This document shows positions 47,136-56,695 of a stretch of DNA of 64,000 bases, piece after piece. The stretch comes from Chlorobiota bacterium (GTDB lineage Bacteria > Bacteroidota > Chlorobiia > Chlorobiales > Chlorobiaceae). Position numbers and translations under genes: made by a program. Numbering within the stretch: the stretch's first letter is position 1; every line of letters begins with the position of its first letter. The notes beneath the pieces are model-generated. The model made no database searches, was not told the origin of the DNA, and saw only the letters and a program-made list of their open reading frames with translations. The stretch lies in assembly GCA_016868665.1 (NCBI GenBank), contig VGGK01000008.1, positions 1 through 64,000 on the forward strand, read 5' to 3'.

Positions 47136-47999
47136 TCAATCAAACACTACCGTCTTTTTTCCGTTAACCAGTATTCTCTGCTCGCTGTGCAGGCGCAGTG
47201 CCCTGGCCAGGACGAGCCGTTCGAGATCGCGACCTTTTCTTATCAAGTCGTCGAGAGTGTCCTTGTGGGTGATCCTGACGATATCCTGCTCGATGATCGG
47301 CCCCTGATCGAGATCTTCGGTTACGTAGTGGCTGGTCGCTCCGATAATTTTCACTCCGCGTTCGTTGGCCTGTCGATAAGGGCTGCTGCCGACAAAAGCC
47401 GGCAGGAAAGAGTGATGGATGTTGATGACCCTTGAGTGATACCGATTGACGAACTGCGGCGAAAGCACCTGCATGTACCGGGCGAGTACCACGGCATCGA
47501 CATCGTGCTGCTGCAGAAGATCGATCTCCTCTCTTTCGACCTCCTCCTTTGTCGCAGCAGTTACGGGAAACACATGGAAAGGAATGCCGTAACGTGCGGC
47601 CAGGGGTTCGAGATCGGGGTGATTGGAGACGATGAGAGGAATATCGATAGCAAATTCGCCGATGCTGTGCCGCCAGAGCAGATCCTGCAGGCAGTGGTCG
47701 TATTTGGATACAAAAATCGCGACTCGCATCTTCCGGTCGCCAAGGCTGATATTCCAGGAGGCGCCGAACTCTTTTGCAAGCGGGGCGAAAGCGTCGTGCA
47801 GTTCGCATGCCGGTATGGAAAAGTTCGAGGTGCTCCATGAAACACGGATGAAGAACATCTTTTCGGATGTATCGACATGCTCGTCAAGATCGAGAATGTT
47901 GCCTCCTCGTTCATAGATGAAATGGGATATTCGGGAAACAAGTCCTGACCGGTCAGGACAGGAGAGGAGCATGATGGCGCGCGGGTCGGCAGAAGACAT
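47136..47999 (-). CDS. purU: Formyltetrahydrofolate deformylase
   Basis: Hydrolyses 10-formyl-THF to formate and THF, balancing one-carbon pools. The 287-residue protein has an N-terminal ACT domain (IMLLSCPDRSGLVSRISHFI, about 8-85) and a formyltransferase-like domain with MRVAIFVSKYDHCLQDLL, VLARYMQVLS and the catalytic region NIHHSFLPAF ... GATSHYVTEDLDQGPII. Stand-alone, with about 190 AT-rich bp between it and the lipocalin genes. Confidence 0.94.
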   Translation of the reverse strand: MSSADPRAIMLLSCPDRSGLVSRISHFIYERGGNILDLDEHVDTSEKMFFIRVSWSTSNFSIPACELHDAFAPLAKEFGASWNISLGDRKMRVAIFVSKYDHCLQDLLWRHSIGEFAIDIPLIVSNHPDLEPLAARYGIPFHVFPVTAATKEEVEREEIDLLQQHDVDAVVLARYMQVLSPQFVNRYHSRVINIHHSFLPAFVGSSPYRQANERGVKIIGATSHYVTEDLDQGPIIEQDIVRITHKDTLDDLIRKGRDLERLVLARALRLHSEQRILVNGKKTVVFD

Positions 48000-48166
48000 C
48001 TAAAACTGACTGAAAGATTTGCTGAAGCTGGCCGTCGGCCCACAATGGACGACGGGTTATGAGGCATTACAAATTTAATGTATTTTCACGAACGTCGGTT
48101 GAACCCGAATAATTTCAAAAATCTGAAAAACCCGCCCGACCGCCGACTACCTGCGGAAAAACCATC

Positions 48167-48793
48167 ATGACTGAACGACACTACTGGATCATAGCTGTTT
48201 CTGCAGTCTGCATTGCCGGAGTCCTGAGCTTCTTTTTTCTCGACCTGCCGGCCGCAATCTTTTTCCGGGATCTCAGGGATACCGGATTCTACGGGTTTTT
48301 CAGGTTCGTCACCCGTCAGGGCGAGTCGCAGTGGTATCTTATAGCCGGACTTGCGGCATTCATACTGTTTCGAAGAAAAAAACCTTCTGCTGCCTCATCG
48401 GGGCTGCTGCTTTTCTCTTCAGTGGCGTTTTCCGGCCTTGCCGCTGACCTTGCCAAGGTAGTTGCCGGTCGGGCCAGGCCAAAGCTGTTCTTCCGGGAAT
48501 CGCTGTACGGTTTCGATTTCCTGCAATTCGAGCATGCGTGGATTTCGTTTCCATCGGGCCATTCGGCGACGGTGTTCAGCGTTGCCGCAACACTCGCAAT
48601 ACTCTATCCGCGTTATCGCCTGCTCTTTTTTCTCTGGGCGGCACTGATCGCCTTCAGCCGTATCGCAACGACCCAGCACTATATCAGCGACGTCCTGGCC
48701 GGGTCGCTGCTCGGAGCAGCATCGACGGCGTTCCTCTATCACCGTTATTTCAAAAAGCCTTGCCATGCGATTATCCCTTCCGCAATCCCGTGA
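48167..48793 (+). CDS. PAP2-family lipid phosphatase
   Basis: A 208-residue membrane phosphatase with the three catalytic motifs KVVAGRARP, FPSGHSA and SRIATTQHYISD. It probably dephosphorylates undecaprenyl diphosphate or lipid A. It overlaps the next gene by 29 bp and opens a four-gene envelope-modification run (phosphatase, GT39, GT2, flippase-like). Confidence 0.9.
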   Translation: MTERHYWIIAVSAVCIAGVLSFFFLDLPAAIFFRDLRDTGFYGFFRFVTRQGESQWYLIAGLAAFILFRRKKPSAASSGLLLFSSVAFSGLAADLAKVVAGRARPKLFFRESLYGFDFLQFEHAWISFPSGHSATVFSVAATLAILYPRYRLLFFLWAALIAFSRIATTQHYISDVLAGSLLGAASTAFLYHRYFKKPCHAIIPSAIP

Positions 48794-50327
48794 GCTGGCA
48801 CCGGCACTGGTCCTGGCGCTGCTCGTCGGCATCAGCTTTTTTGCAGGACTCGGTTCGGGGCCGCTTTTCGACGTCGATGAAGGTGCTTTCAGCGAAGCCA
48901 CCCGCGAGATGCTTGCGAGCGGCAACTACCTGACCACCTATCTGAACGGCTTGCCGCGATTCGACAAACCGATCCTTATCTACTGGCTGCAGGCGCTCAG
49001 CGTAAAAACGTTCGGCATGAACGAATTCGCGTTCCGCTTCCCGTCGGCGGCGGCTTCCGGTGTCTGGGCCGGAGCAATTTACCTGTTTACCCGGCGGGAA
49101 CTGGGCACCGGCACCGCCCTGCTCGCATCGGTATTCATGGTACTCTCTCTGCAGATCACCATCATCGCCAAAGCGGCCATTGCCGACGGCCTGCTGAACT
49201 GCTGCCTTGCCCTCACCATGTTTGCGGTTTACAGACATTTCGAAACAGGCTCTGCCGCGTCCCGATATCTGGCATTTGCCGCTGCCGGACTTGGCGTGCT
49301 TACGAAAGGACCGGTGGCCGTCGTGATTCCCGGCGCGGTTTCCCTGCTCTTTTTCCTGCAGCAGGGGATGCTGAGGCAATGGCTGAAAACCGTGCTGAAC
49401 CTGCCGGCGATTCTGCTTTTCCTTGCCATCGTTATGCCCTGGTACACACTCGAATACCTCGACCAGGGCATGGCTTTCATCGAAGGATTCATCTTCAGAC
49501 ATAACGTGAACCGGTTCAGTTCGTCGCTTGAAGGACACTCGGGCTCGATACTGTACTACGTACCGGTCGTGCTTGCCGGACTCATGCCCTTTACCGGCAT
49601 GTTTTTTACCGCGTTGCTGAACCTGAAAAAGCTGCTCGATGAACCGCTTAACCGCTACCTTGGCCTCTGGTTCGTTTTCGTCTTCGTCTTTTTCTCGCTC
49701 TCGGGCACCAAGCTGCCGCACTACATGATTTACGGCTACACGCCGCTGTTCATCCTGATGGCGCGAGCGTCGCAATACGCCAGACATATCCGCCTGCATG
49801 CGCTCTGGCCTGCGACGTTTCTGCTTCTCTTCGCCGCACTGCCGGTACTGATTCCCGTGATCGCGCCGACAATCGACGATCTCTACATACAGGCGGTGCT
49901 GCGGAGCGCAACAGAGCTGACCGGGATAACCCACATGCTGCTGCTTGCCTCGGCTGCGCTCGCAACGGCTGCCGTAACGTTCGTTCCCGGCCTCTCCACC
50001 GCCCTGCGCGCGGCTATGACCGGAATCATCTTCTGTCTTTGCGTTAATTTCCATCTCATGCCGGTTGCCGCCCGACTGCTGCAGGAACCTGTTCGCGATG
50101 CTGCTCTGCTCTCGAAAGCGAGAGGATACAAAGTTGTGATGTGGAAAGTCTACTACCCCTCTTTTTTGCTATATTCACAATCTTTCGCTGAAAGACGCGC
50201 GCCGCTTCCGGGCGAGATCGTGCTGACCACAGTAAAATATCTTGAACGGCTCGACAATCCCGACATTCTTTTCAGCAGGCATGGCATCGTCCTTTTGAAA
50301 AACAACGACCTGAAACCCCGTCGATGA
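48765..50327 (+). CDS. GT39/ArnT-like membrane glycosyltransferase
   Basis: A 520-residue polytopic transferase of the PMT/ArnT superfamily that uses a polyprenyl-phosphate sugar donor to modify lipid A, protein or glycan outside the membrane. The N-terminal periplasmic loop has the acidic motif PLFDVDEGAFSEATREML and FDKPILIYWLQA; about eleven helices follow. The acceptor is unknown. It overlaps PAP2 by 29 bp and the GT2 gene by 4 bp. Confidence 0.88.
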   Translation: MRLSLPQSRELAPALVLALLVGISFFAGLGSGPLFDVDEGAFSEATREMLASGNYLTTYLNGLPRFDKPILIYWLQALSVKTFGMNEFAFRFPSAAASGVWAGAIYLFTRRELGTGTALLASVFMVLSLQITIIAKAAIADGLLNCCLALTMFAVYRHFETGSAASRYLAFAAAGLGVLTKGPVAVVIPGAVSLLFFLQQGMLRQWLKTVLNLPAILLFLAIVMPWYTLEYLDQGMAFIEGFIFRHNVNRFSSSLEGHSGSILYYVPVVLAGLMPFTGMFFTALLNLKKLLDEPLNRYLGLWFVFVFVFFSLSGTKLPHYMIYGYTPLFILMARASQYARHIRLHALWPATFLLLFAALPVLIPVIAPTIDDLYIQAVLRSATELTGITHMLLLASAALATAAVTFVPGLSTALRAAMTGIIFCLCVNFHLMPVAARLLQEPVRDAALLSKARGYKVVMWKVYYPSFLLYSQSFAERRAPLPGEIVLTTVKYLERLDNPDILFSRHGIVLLKNNDLKPRR

Positions 50328-51256
50328 AACTCTCAGTGGTCATCCCGCTCATGAACGAAGCGGAGAACATCCGTCCGCTTTTCGAAGCGCTCGATGCGGC
50401 ACTCGGAACCATCGATCACGAAATCATTCTCGTAGACGACGGCTCGACCGACGGGACGGCAGCAGCCATACAGGAAGCTGCGCCCCCGAACGCCCGACTC
50501 GTGATACTTAACAAGAACTACGGACAGACGACGGCAATGGCTGCCGGCATCGACCATGCCATGGGCGAATTGATCGCAACGATGGACGGCGACCTGCAGA
50601 ACGACCCCGGCGATATTCCCATGATGATCAGACACCTTGAGGCGCACGGACTCGATGTCGTGGCAGGACGAAGGGCATCGAGAAAGGACGGCATGGTACT
50701 CCGCAAGATTCCCAGTGCTCTTGCAAATGCCATGATCCGGAACCTCACCGACGTGCATATCCGCGATTACGGCTGCACGCTGAAGGTGTTCAGAAAGGAT
50801 GTCGCCAAGAATCTCGGCCTTTACGGCGAACTGCACCGGTTCATTCCCGTGCTGGTTCAGCTCTACGGAGCAAGAATGGAGGAGGTCGATGTCCGCCATC
50901 ATCCGCGGAAATACGGCCGTTCGAAGTACGGCATAGGCAGAACCTTCAAGGTGCTGAGCGACCTGCTCTTCATGGTGTTCTTCCAGAAATGGGGCCAGAA
51001 ACCAATGCACCTGTTCGGGACGCTCGGTTTCTTTTCGTTTTTTCTCGGCATTGCCATCAATCTCTATCTGCTGGCGCTGAAACTGCTGGGAGAAGAGATC
51101 GGCGGACGACCGCTGCTCTCGCTGGGCGTAATACTCACCTTCATCGGCATCCAGCTCATCACTACAGGCTTTGTGGCCGAATTCATCATGCGTACCTATT
51201 ACGAATCGCAGAACAAGAAACCTTACATTATCCGGAAAATCGTTGGCAAACCATAA
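50324..51256 (+). CDS. GT2 polyprenyl-phosphate glycosyltransferase (ArnC/DPM-like)
   Basis: A 310-residue transferase that loads a sugar onto undecaprenyl phosphate on the cytoplasmic side. GT-A motifs: SVVIPLMNEAENI, VDDGSTDGT, TMDGDLQNDP and the C-terminal two-helix anchor (about 235-300). It should supply the donor for the GT39 enzyme encoded upstream, with which it overlaps by 4 bp. Confidence 0.9.
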   Translation: MKLSVVIPLMNEAENIRPLFEALDAALGTIDHEIILVDDGSTDGTAAAIQEAAPPNARLVILNKNYGQTTAMAAGIDHAMGELIATMDGDLQNDPGDIPMMIRHLEAHGLDVVAGRRASRKDGMVLRKIPSALANAMIRNLTDVHIRDYGCTLKVFRKDVAKNLGLYGELHRFIPVLVQLYGARMEEVDVRHHPRKYGRSKYGIGRTFKVLSDLLFMVFFQKWGQKPMHLFGTLGFFSFFLGIAINLYLLALKLLGEEIGGRPLLSLGVILTFIGIQLITTGFVAEFIMRTYYESQNKKPYIIRKIVGKP

Positions 51257-52139
51257 GCAACAGCTCTCGAAGCTTCTGAAAACCCTGGCACAGCTCATCA
51301 TCACCGTGCTGGCGCTCTATCTTGTATTGACGAAAATCGACCTGACGAAGCTCTTCGGAATCATCCGCAATGCAAACCCCTGGTACCTCCTGCTCTCGTT
51401 CCTGTTCTTCAACATCTCGAAAATCGTCAACGCCCTCAGGCTGAACCGGTTTTTCAGGGATATCGGCATCGAGCTTTCGACGATGTACAACATGAAGCTC
51501 TACTACCTCGGCATGTTCTACAACCTCTTTCTGCCGGGTGGGGTCGGAGGGGACGGCTACAAGATCTACATCCTGCAGAAGAACCACGGTATCAGAATGA
51601 TCAATGTTTTCAATGCCGTGTTCTGGGACCGACTATGCGGCATCATAGCGCTTGCCGTCCTCTCACTCGCATTGCTCCTGCCAAGTACCTTCGCTCAGAA
51701 GCTGCCGCAGTTCATCCCCCACGCATGGGCGATTATGGTGTCGCTCTACCCGCTTTCGTTCCTGCTCAACAAACTCTTCTACAAGCAGTTCCTCCGGAGC
51801 TTCGCCATAACCGCATGGGAGTCCATGCTGATACAGGTTACCCAGGTCATCTCGGCATTTTTCATCCTCAAGGCTATCTCTCCGGCATACCATGCCATTG
51901 ACTACCTCGCTATTTTTCTGATCTCCTCCATCGCAACTGTACTGCCGATCACTGTCGGAGGCGCCGGTGCGAGGGAGGTGACTTTTTATTTCCTGCTCGA
52001 ATACCTCTCGCTCGATACCAGCACGGGCGTAGCACTTTCACTGATCTTTTTCGGTATCTCGGCAATTTCAGCCCTTGCCGGCATCCTTGGCCGTACGCGT
52101 CACGAAACAAGTACCGGAAGCCTGCCGCAATCCCCCTGA
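51243..52139 (+). CDS. Lysylphosphatidylglycerol synthase TM-region/flippase-like protein
   Basis: A 298-residue, about eight-helix membrane protein of the UPF0104/AglD-like group (YYLGMFYNLFLPGGVGGDGYKIY, LPITVGGAGAREVTFYFLL). Such proteins flip or position lipids or lipid-linked sugars. The start is uncertain: a TTG at 51243 gives a normal N-terminus (ANHKQQLSKLL) and a 14-bp overlap with the GT2 gene, while the frame is open further upstream to 51171. Confidence 0.8.
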   Translation: MANHKQQLSKLLKTLAQLIITVLALYLVLTKIDLTKLFGIIRNANPWYLLLSFLFFNISKIVNALRLNRFFRDIGIELSTMYNMKLYYLGMFYNLFLPGGVGGDGYKIYILQKNHGIRMINVFNAVFWDRLCGIIALAVLSLALLLPSTFAQKLPQFIPHAWAIMVSLYPLSFLLNKLFYKQFLRSFAITAWESMLIQVTQVISAFFILKAISPAYHAIDYLAIFLISSIATVLPITVGGAGAREVTFYFLLEYLSLDTSTGVALSLIFFGISAISALAGILGRTRHETSTGSLPQSP

Positions 52140-52144
52140 GCCGT

Positions 52145-52471
52145 TCAGCCGGATGGTGATGTCGTCGACGAAATCCAGGCAAGGTACCCCGAAAGACCTC
52201 CGGTTATGGGAATCCTTATGATCTCGGGAACGTCGTAAGGATGGTACTCGCTGATATATGATTCGAGCGCGCCGTATCGGGTGACTGTGGTTTTGATGAG
52301 AAGCAGCGTTTCAGCCTCCCGCTGCACTTCGCCTTCCCAGAGAAAAAAGCTGCGGACGGCAGTCATCTGGACGCAGGCCGCGAGATGGTTGCCAAGAATG
52401 CCTTCGGCAAGTTCCTCGGCTTCGTCCCTGCCGGGAACGGTGGTAATCGCCATGCAATATTCTTCGTTCAT
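52145..52471 (-). CDS. cutA: CutA-like divalent-cation tolerance protein
   Basis: A 108-residue small trimeric protein with the CutA pattern: AITTVPGRDEAEELAEGIL, LAACVQM, FFLWEGEV and YHPYDVPEIIRIPI. Named for copper tolerance, but its actual function is unresolved. It is convergent with the flippase-like gene (5 bp between stops) and lies 32 bp downstream of the peptidase gene. Confidence 0.92.
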   Translation of the reverse strand: MNEEYCMAITTVPGRDEAEELAEGILGNHLAACVQMTAVRSFFLWEGEVQREAETLLLIKTTVTRYGALESYISEYHPYDVPEIIRIPITGGLSGYLAWISSTTSPSG

Positions 52472-52503
52472 CGGCTTGCCTGTTTCGATGCTGCAATTCG
52501 TTG

Positions 52504-53598
52504 CTATAATTCAACAAGCTGTTTCGTAAACCGCTGGAAGGGGTGCGCTCCGTCACTGCGGAGCACTACGGTATCTTCGATGCGTACGCCGAAACGGCCT
52601 GGAAGGTAGATGCCCGGTTCGACGGTAAAGACCATGTTTTCCTCCAGTATGCGGTCGTTTTTGGAACTGATGCGCGGCTCCTCATGCACGTCGATGCCAA
52701 CGCCGTGGCCGAGACTGTGTCCGAAAGCCTCCCCGTAACCGTTGCCTGCAATAAACGCACGGACGGTACTGTCAAGTTCCGAGGCTTTCATTCCGCACCT
52801 CGCGCAGTCGAGACCGAGCTGCTGTGCATCCCGGACGATTCGGTAAACCTCCCTTGCCTCGTCGGAAACCCTGCCGAGCGACACCGTACGCGTCTGGTCG
52901 GAAGCGTACCCTTCGACAACGCAGCCCATATCGATGACGATCAGCTCGCCGACTTGAAAATGCGCTGCTGATGGTTTTGCGTGCGGCATGGCCCCTCTCG
53001 GTCCGGACGCGACGATCGGATCGAAAGAGTCCTTTTCAGCGCCGAGCTTCCTGTGCAGGTATGATATTTCTGCAGCAATATCGAGCTCTGTTGCCTCAGG
53101 CCGGATCATGGGCAGAACCATATCAAGCACCTGCTCGCTGATAGCCGCAGCCCTCTGGAGGTGCGTCAGTTCGATGACGTTCTTGAGCATCCGAAGGTCG
53201 TCGAAAAACGACTCGACAGGAACCGCCATTGAAATTCCCTGAAGCTTCTCGCACAACCGGCGGGCTTCGTTCCATGTCATGCTGTCGGACTGTATACCGA
53301 CAGCGCTGCCGAGAGGGTAACTGCCGGAAACCAGTTCAGCGGCAAAACCGTCCTGCGTGATGACGGTTTCGGCAACGCGAACCTCAGCCGCAGCCTGCTC
53401 GCGGTAGCGGAAATCGGTGAAAAGAATACACCGGCCTGTGCCGATGAGCAACCGTCCGCTCGAACCGCTGAACCCGGTCAGCCAACGGATAACGGAGAGA
53501 TCCGAGACGATCAGGGCATCGAGCCGGCGACGGGCCATGCCGTCGCGAACATGTTCGATGGCATGCGTACGAAGGGAATCGTGTAATGCGAGATCCAT
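52504..53598 (-). CDS. M24-family Xaa-Pro aminopeptidase
   Basis: A 364-residue dimetal peptidase with a creatinase N-terminal domain and a pita-bread catalytic domain. Metal ligands are visible in IDMGCVVEGYASDQTRT (Asp, Asp), GHSLGHGVGIDVHEEPRI (His), TVEPGIYLP (Glu) and RIEDTVV (Glu). The ATG at 53598 (MDLALHDSLR) is preferred; the longer frame to 53652 adds an unlikely hydrophobic tail. Confidence 0.9.
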   Translation of the reverse strand: MDLALHDSLRTHAIEHVRDGMARRRLDALIVSDLSVIRWLTGFSGSSGRLLIGTGRCILFTDFRYREQAAAEVRVAETVITQDGFAAELVSGSYPLGSAVGIQSDSMTWNEARRLCEKLQGISMAVPVESFFDDLRMLKNVIELTHLQRAAAISEQVLDMVLPMIRPEATELDIAAEISYLHRKLGAEKDSFDPIVASGPRGAMPHAKPSAAHFQVGELIVIDMGCVVEGYASDQTRTVSLGRVSDEAREVYRIVRDAQQLGLDCARCGMKASELDSTVRAFIAGNGYGEAFGHSLGHGVGIDVHEEPRISSKNDRILEENMVFTVEPGIYLPGRFGVRIEDTVVLRSDGAHPFQRFTKQLVEL

Positions 53599-53646
53599 AC
53601 TGCGGCCCGAGTGCGTGAAAAATACCCGTAAGAAAAGCATGAGCGC

Positions 53647-53674
53647 TTGCAATGCGCCATATTCTTATTATAAT
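53647..53674 (+). promoter_or_regulatory. Candidate promoter of trpD
   Basis: TTGCAA, 16-bp spacer and a perfect TATAAT, 48 bp upstream of the trpD start in an AT-rich region between divergent genes. Confidence 0.6.
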
Positions 53675-53721
53675 TTACATTTATTGCTTTCTTGATTCTC
53701 TCTCCGCCAACCATTTTTTTC

Positions 53722-54777
53722 ATGGCTCACAAAAATTTTCTTCATAAGCTGCTCGTCGGTGAACATTTCTCGCAGGAGGAGATGACGCAGTGCATGAACG
53801 CCATCATGAGCGGTTTTTTTCCCGACACGGTGGTTGCTGCCCTGCTTGCCCTGCTGCAGCGAAAAGGCATTACTTCGCCTGAGCTCACGGGCGCCTACTT
53901 CAGCCTCATCGCAAAAACGAACATTATCGACCTGCACGACAATGCGGTCGATACCTGCGGTACAGGCGGCGATCATGCAGGAACATTCAATATTTCCACG
54001 ATCGGCTCCATTATCGCAAACAGCGTCGGCGTCCCGATCGCCAAGCATGGAAACCGTTCGGTCACGAGCAGTTGCGGCAGCGCCGACGTGCTCGAGGAAC
54101 TCGGTTTTTCCATAGACCTTCCCGCAGAAGCCACCGGAGAACTGTTCTCGCATACCGGTTTCGCATTTCTGTTCGCGCCGATCTATCATCCGTCGATGAA
54201 GCAGGTCGCCCAGGTGCGCAGGGACCTCGGAATCAGAACGATATTCAACATGCTCGGCCCCCTCGTCAATCCGGCCCGCTCGAAGCGTCAACTGGTCGGG
54301 GTCTTCAGCAGTGAGCTGATGGAACTCTATACGGAAGTGCTGCTTCAGACAGGAGCCCAGCATGCCATGATCGTCCACTCCATGACGGAGGAAGGCGTCG
54401 CACTTGACGAACCAAGCCTCAACGGCCCGACATACATCGTTGAAATCCAGAACGGCTATGTCTGCCGCCATACTGTCCAACCTGAAGATTTCGGCCTCGA
54501 CAGACATCCGCTTTCGGCTATACAGGGCGGCGACCGCAAAAAAAACGCTGCGATCATCCGTTCGATTCTCGACGGAAGCGCATCGGCTTCGCAGATGGAT
54601 GCTGCACTCTATACTGCGGCAATGGCATGTTATGTTTCCGGAAAAGCAAGTTGCATCGATGAAGGAATGAGCATGTCGAAAGATGCCCTTGAAAGCGGAG
54701 AAACAGAAAAAAAATTCGGGCGGATTCTCGCTCTGAATGCCGAACTTTCAGCAAGATACCGTGAGTCGGTCAACTAA
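53722..54777 (+). CDS. trpD: Anthranilate phosphoribosyltransferase
   Basis: Second step of tryptophan synthesis: anthranilate plus PRPP. The 351-residue protein has the PRPP motif [38 protein letters not shown] and [22 protein letters not shown]...[13 protein letters not shown]. The ATG at 53722 is used; an upstream TTG in frame is not needed. The gene is not in a trp operon here; the next gene is a (bacterio)chlorophyll synthase. Confidence 0.95.
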   Translation: MAHKNFLHKLLVGEHFSQEEMTQCMNAIMSGFFPDTVVAALLALLQRKGITSPELTGAYFSLIAKTNIIDLHDNAVDTCGTGGDHAGTFNISTIGSIIANSVGVPIAKHGNRSVTSSCGSADVLEELGFSIDLPAEATGELFSHTGFAFLFAPIYHPSMKQVAQVRRDLGIRTIFNMLGPLVNPARSKRQLVGVFSSELMELYTEVLLQTGAQHAMIVHSMTEEGVALDEPSLNGPTYIVEIQNGYVCRHTVQPEDFGLDRHPLSAIQGGDRKKNAAIIRSILDGSASASQMDAALYTAAMACYVSGKASCIDEGMSMSKDALESGETEKKFGRILALNAELSARYRESVN

Positions 54778-54856
54778 GTCCTTATATTTTTACCAAAAAA
54801 CTTGTATTATTGTTGCTTTTACCGCGGCAGCCGAAGTGCGTTTTTAATTGTCGATC

Positions 54857-55849
54857 ATGAACGGAAACAACATCCTGCGTCCGGAAATCAACGAAAGCAT
54901 CAGCGATAAACTGAGTCTGTCGGGCGTGAGCGCTTCCAGACAGAAAGCCATTCAGCAGGCTCTGGAAAACGTGAACAAGCCGGGTTTCAGAATAGAGCCT
55001 TCGGCAATTCTGCCGCTCATGAAACCGGTCACCTGGTTCCCTCCGATGTGGGCATTCGCCTGCGGCGTGGTTTCGACCGGCGAGGACATCCTGTCGAACT
55101 GGTCTATCCTTCTGCGCGGAGTCATTCTTGCCGGACCGCTCATGTGCGCAATGTCGCAGACCATGAACGACTATTTCGACCGTGAGGTCGATGCCATCAA
55201 CGAACCCGACCGCCCGATACCCGCAGGAAAAATATCGAAATCCGCAAGCTGGCTCATCACGTTCGGCCTCATCATCACCGGATTTCTGGTAGCCCTGTCG
55301 ATTCATCCCTATGTGGTGGCCATCGCATTCGTGGGAGTACTGATGTCCCATGCTTACTCCGGGCCGCCTGTCCGGGCGAAACGCAACGGCTGGTTCGGCA
55401 ATCTTATCGTGGGACTCGCCTATGAGGGCGTCGCATGGCTGACAGGCAGTTTTGCCATTACCCAGGGTATACCGTCCGGAGAAACCATCGCGCTTGCACT
55501 TATATTTTCGCTTGGTGCACACGGCATCATGACGCTCAACGATTTCAAATCGGTAGTCGGTGACAACATCCGCAAGGTAGCCTCCATTCCGGTACAGCTC
55601 GGCGAAAAGAAAGCCGCCGTTCTCGCTTCTGTTATCATGGACCTCGCCCAGATCGCCGCCATAGCCATCCTCGTGGCCAAAGGTTCATGGATAAGCACCG
55701 GACTCGCTATGGCGCTGCTTGTGGCGCAGCTGCCCATGCAGAAGATACTGATTGCCAATCCACGAGAGAAGGCCGTCTGGTACAATGCTTTCGGCACCCT
55801 GCTCTATGTGCTCTCCATGATGGTATGTGCCGTCGGCATCCGTCCGTGA
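54857..55849 (+). CDS. bchG: Bacteriochlorophyll/chlorophyll synthase (BchG/ChlG family)
   Basis: Membrane prenyltransferase that esterifies (bacterio)chlorophyllide with a geranylgeranyl or phytyl tail, the last step of pigment synthesis. The 330-residue UbiA-family protein has the first Asp-rich motif Asn104-x3-Asp108-x3-Asp112 ([19 protein letters not shown]) and the second around [10 protein letters not shown], with about eight helices. Length and N-terminal extension are typical of green sulfur bacteria. Whether it is the BChl a (bchG) or Chl a (chlG) enzyme cannot be settled by eye; BChl c synthase BchK is more divergent. The ATG at 54857 is used; a TTG lies three codons upstream. Confidence 0.85.
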   Translation: MNGNNILRPEINESISDKLSLSGVSASRQKAIQQALENVNKPGFRIEPSAILPLMKPVTWFPPMWAFACGVVSTGEDILSNWSILLRGVILAGPLMCAMSQTMNDYFDREVDAINEPDRPIPAGKISKSASWLITFGLIITGFLVALSIHPYVVAIAFVGVLMSHAYSGPPVRAKRNGWFGNLIVGLAYEGVAWLTGSFAITQGIPSGETIALALIFSLGAHGIMTLNDFKSVVGDNIRKVASIPVQLGEKKAAVLASVIMDLAQIAAIAILVAKGSWISTGLAMALLVAQLPMQKILIANPREKAVWYNAFGTLLYVLSMMVCAVGIRP

Positions 55850-55944
55850 ACGTACCGAATCCTTTGAGAAAACAAGAGATTTCAGGTTTTCAAAACTATT
55901 GTTATATTCTGTTTCGTTTTTTTAACACCAATAGATTGTGCATC

Positions 55945-56163
55945 ATGTCCAAAGTCTGCATCCTGACCGGCAAAAGACCCAAATACGGCAATACGGTTTC
56001 GCATGCCAATAACCACCGCCGCACCCGATTCGAGCCGAACCTGCATACAAAGAGAATATGGATTGAAGAAGAAAAACGCTGGGTCAAGGTGAAGCTTTCC
56101 GCAAAAGCCATGAAAATCATCTCCAGAACCGGCACCGCCGAACTCGCCGCTCTCCTGAAATAA
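55945..56163 (+). CDS. rpmB: 50S ribosomal protein L28
   Basis: A 72-residue basic ribosomal protein with the L28 pattern [20 protein letters not shown] and [14 protein letters not shown]. It carries a single Cys (Cys4) rather than the four of zinc-binding C+ forms. The ATG at 55945 is chosen from the family start; a longer frame upstream is spurious. A terminator follows 39 bp after the stop. Confidence 0.95.
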   Translation: MSKVCILTGKRPKYGNTVSHANNHRRTRFEPNLHTKRIWIEEEKRWVKVKLSAKAMKIISRTGTAELAALLK

Positions 56164-56202
56164 CCATACTTCCTCTCGGAAGCGGGACAGGAGGTTTTTC
56201 AC

Positions 56203-56236
56203 AGGCTCGATCCGTAACAGGGTTGAGCCTTTTTTA
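56203..56236 (+). terminator. Rho-independent terminator between rpmB and rnhA
   Basis: GGCTCGATCC pairs (with two G.T wobbles) with GGGTTGAGCC around GTAACA, followed by six T, and ends just before the rnhA start. Confidence 0.8.
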
Positions 56237-56241
56237 CATCT

Positions 56242-56682
56242 ATGAAAAAAAGAATAACCATTTACACCGACGGAGCCTGCAGCGGCAATCCGGGTGAAGG
56301 CGGCTGGGCCGCTCTCTTGATGTACGGAGACCGGTGCCGCGAACTTTCCGGTTACGATCCGGCAACCACCAACAACCGCATGGAGCTTACCGGGGCCATT
56401 GAAGGCCTCGAAGCACTCAAAGAACCCTGCATCGTAGATATCTACAGCGATTCGGCCTATCTGGTCAATGCAATGAACCAGGGATGGCTGAAACGGTGGA
56501 CGACCAATAACTGGACAACCGCAGCCAAAAAGAGCGTCGAAAATATCGATCTCTGGAAAAAAATCCTGAAGATGGTTACATTGCACGAAGTTACCTTTCA
56601 TAAAGTCAAAGGCCACAGCGACAACAGGTTCAATAACCGATGCGACGAACTGGCCCGACTGGCGATTAAAAACAAATCCTGA
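56242..56682 (+). CDS. rnhA: Ribonuclease HI
   Basis: Cleaves RNA in RNA-DNA hybrids. The 146-residue protein has the catalytic DEDD set: Asp in YTDGACSGNPGEGGW, Glu in RMELTGAIEGLEAL, Asp in YSDSAYLVNAMNQGW and Asp in NRCDELARLA, plus the basic handle WKKILKMV and VKGHSDNRFNN. Confidence 0.95.
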   Translation: MKKRITIYTDGACSGNPGEGGWAALLMYGDRCRELSGYDPATTNNRMELTGAIEGLEALKEPCIVDIYSDSAYLVNAMNQGWLKRWTTNNWTTAAKKSVENIDLWKKILKMVTLHEVTFHKVKGHSDNRFNNRCDELARLAIKNKS

Positions 56683-56695
56683 TATCCGGAGATTC

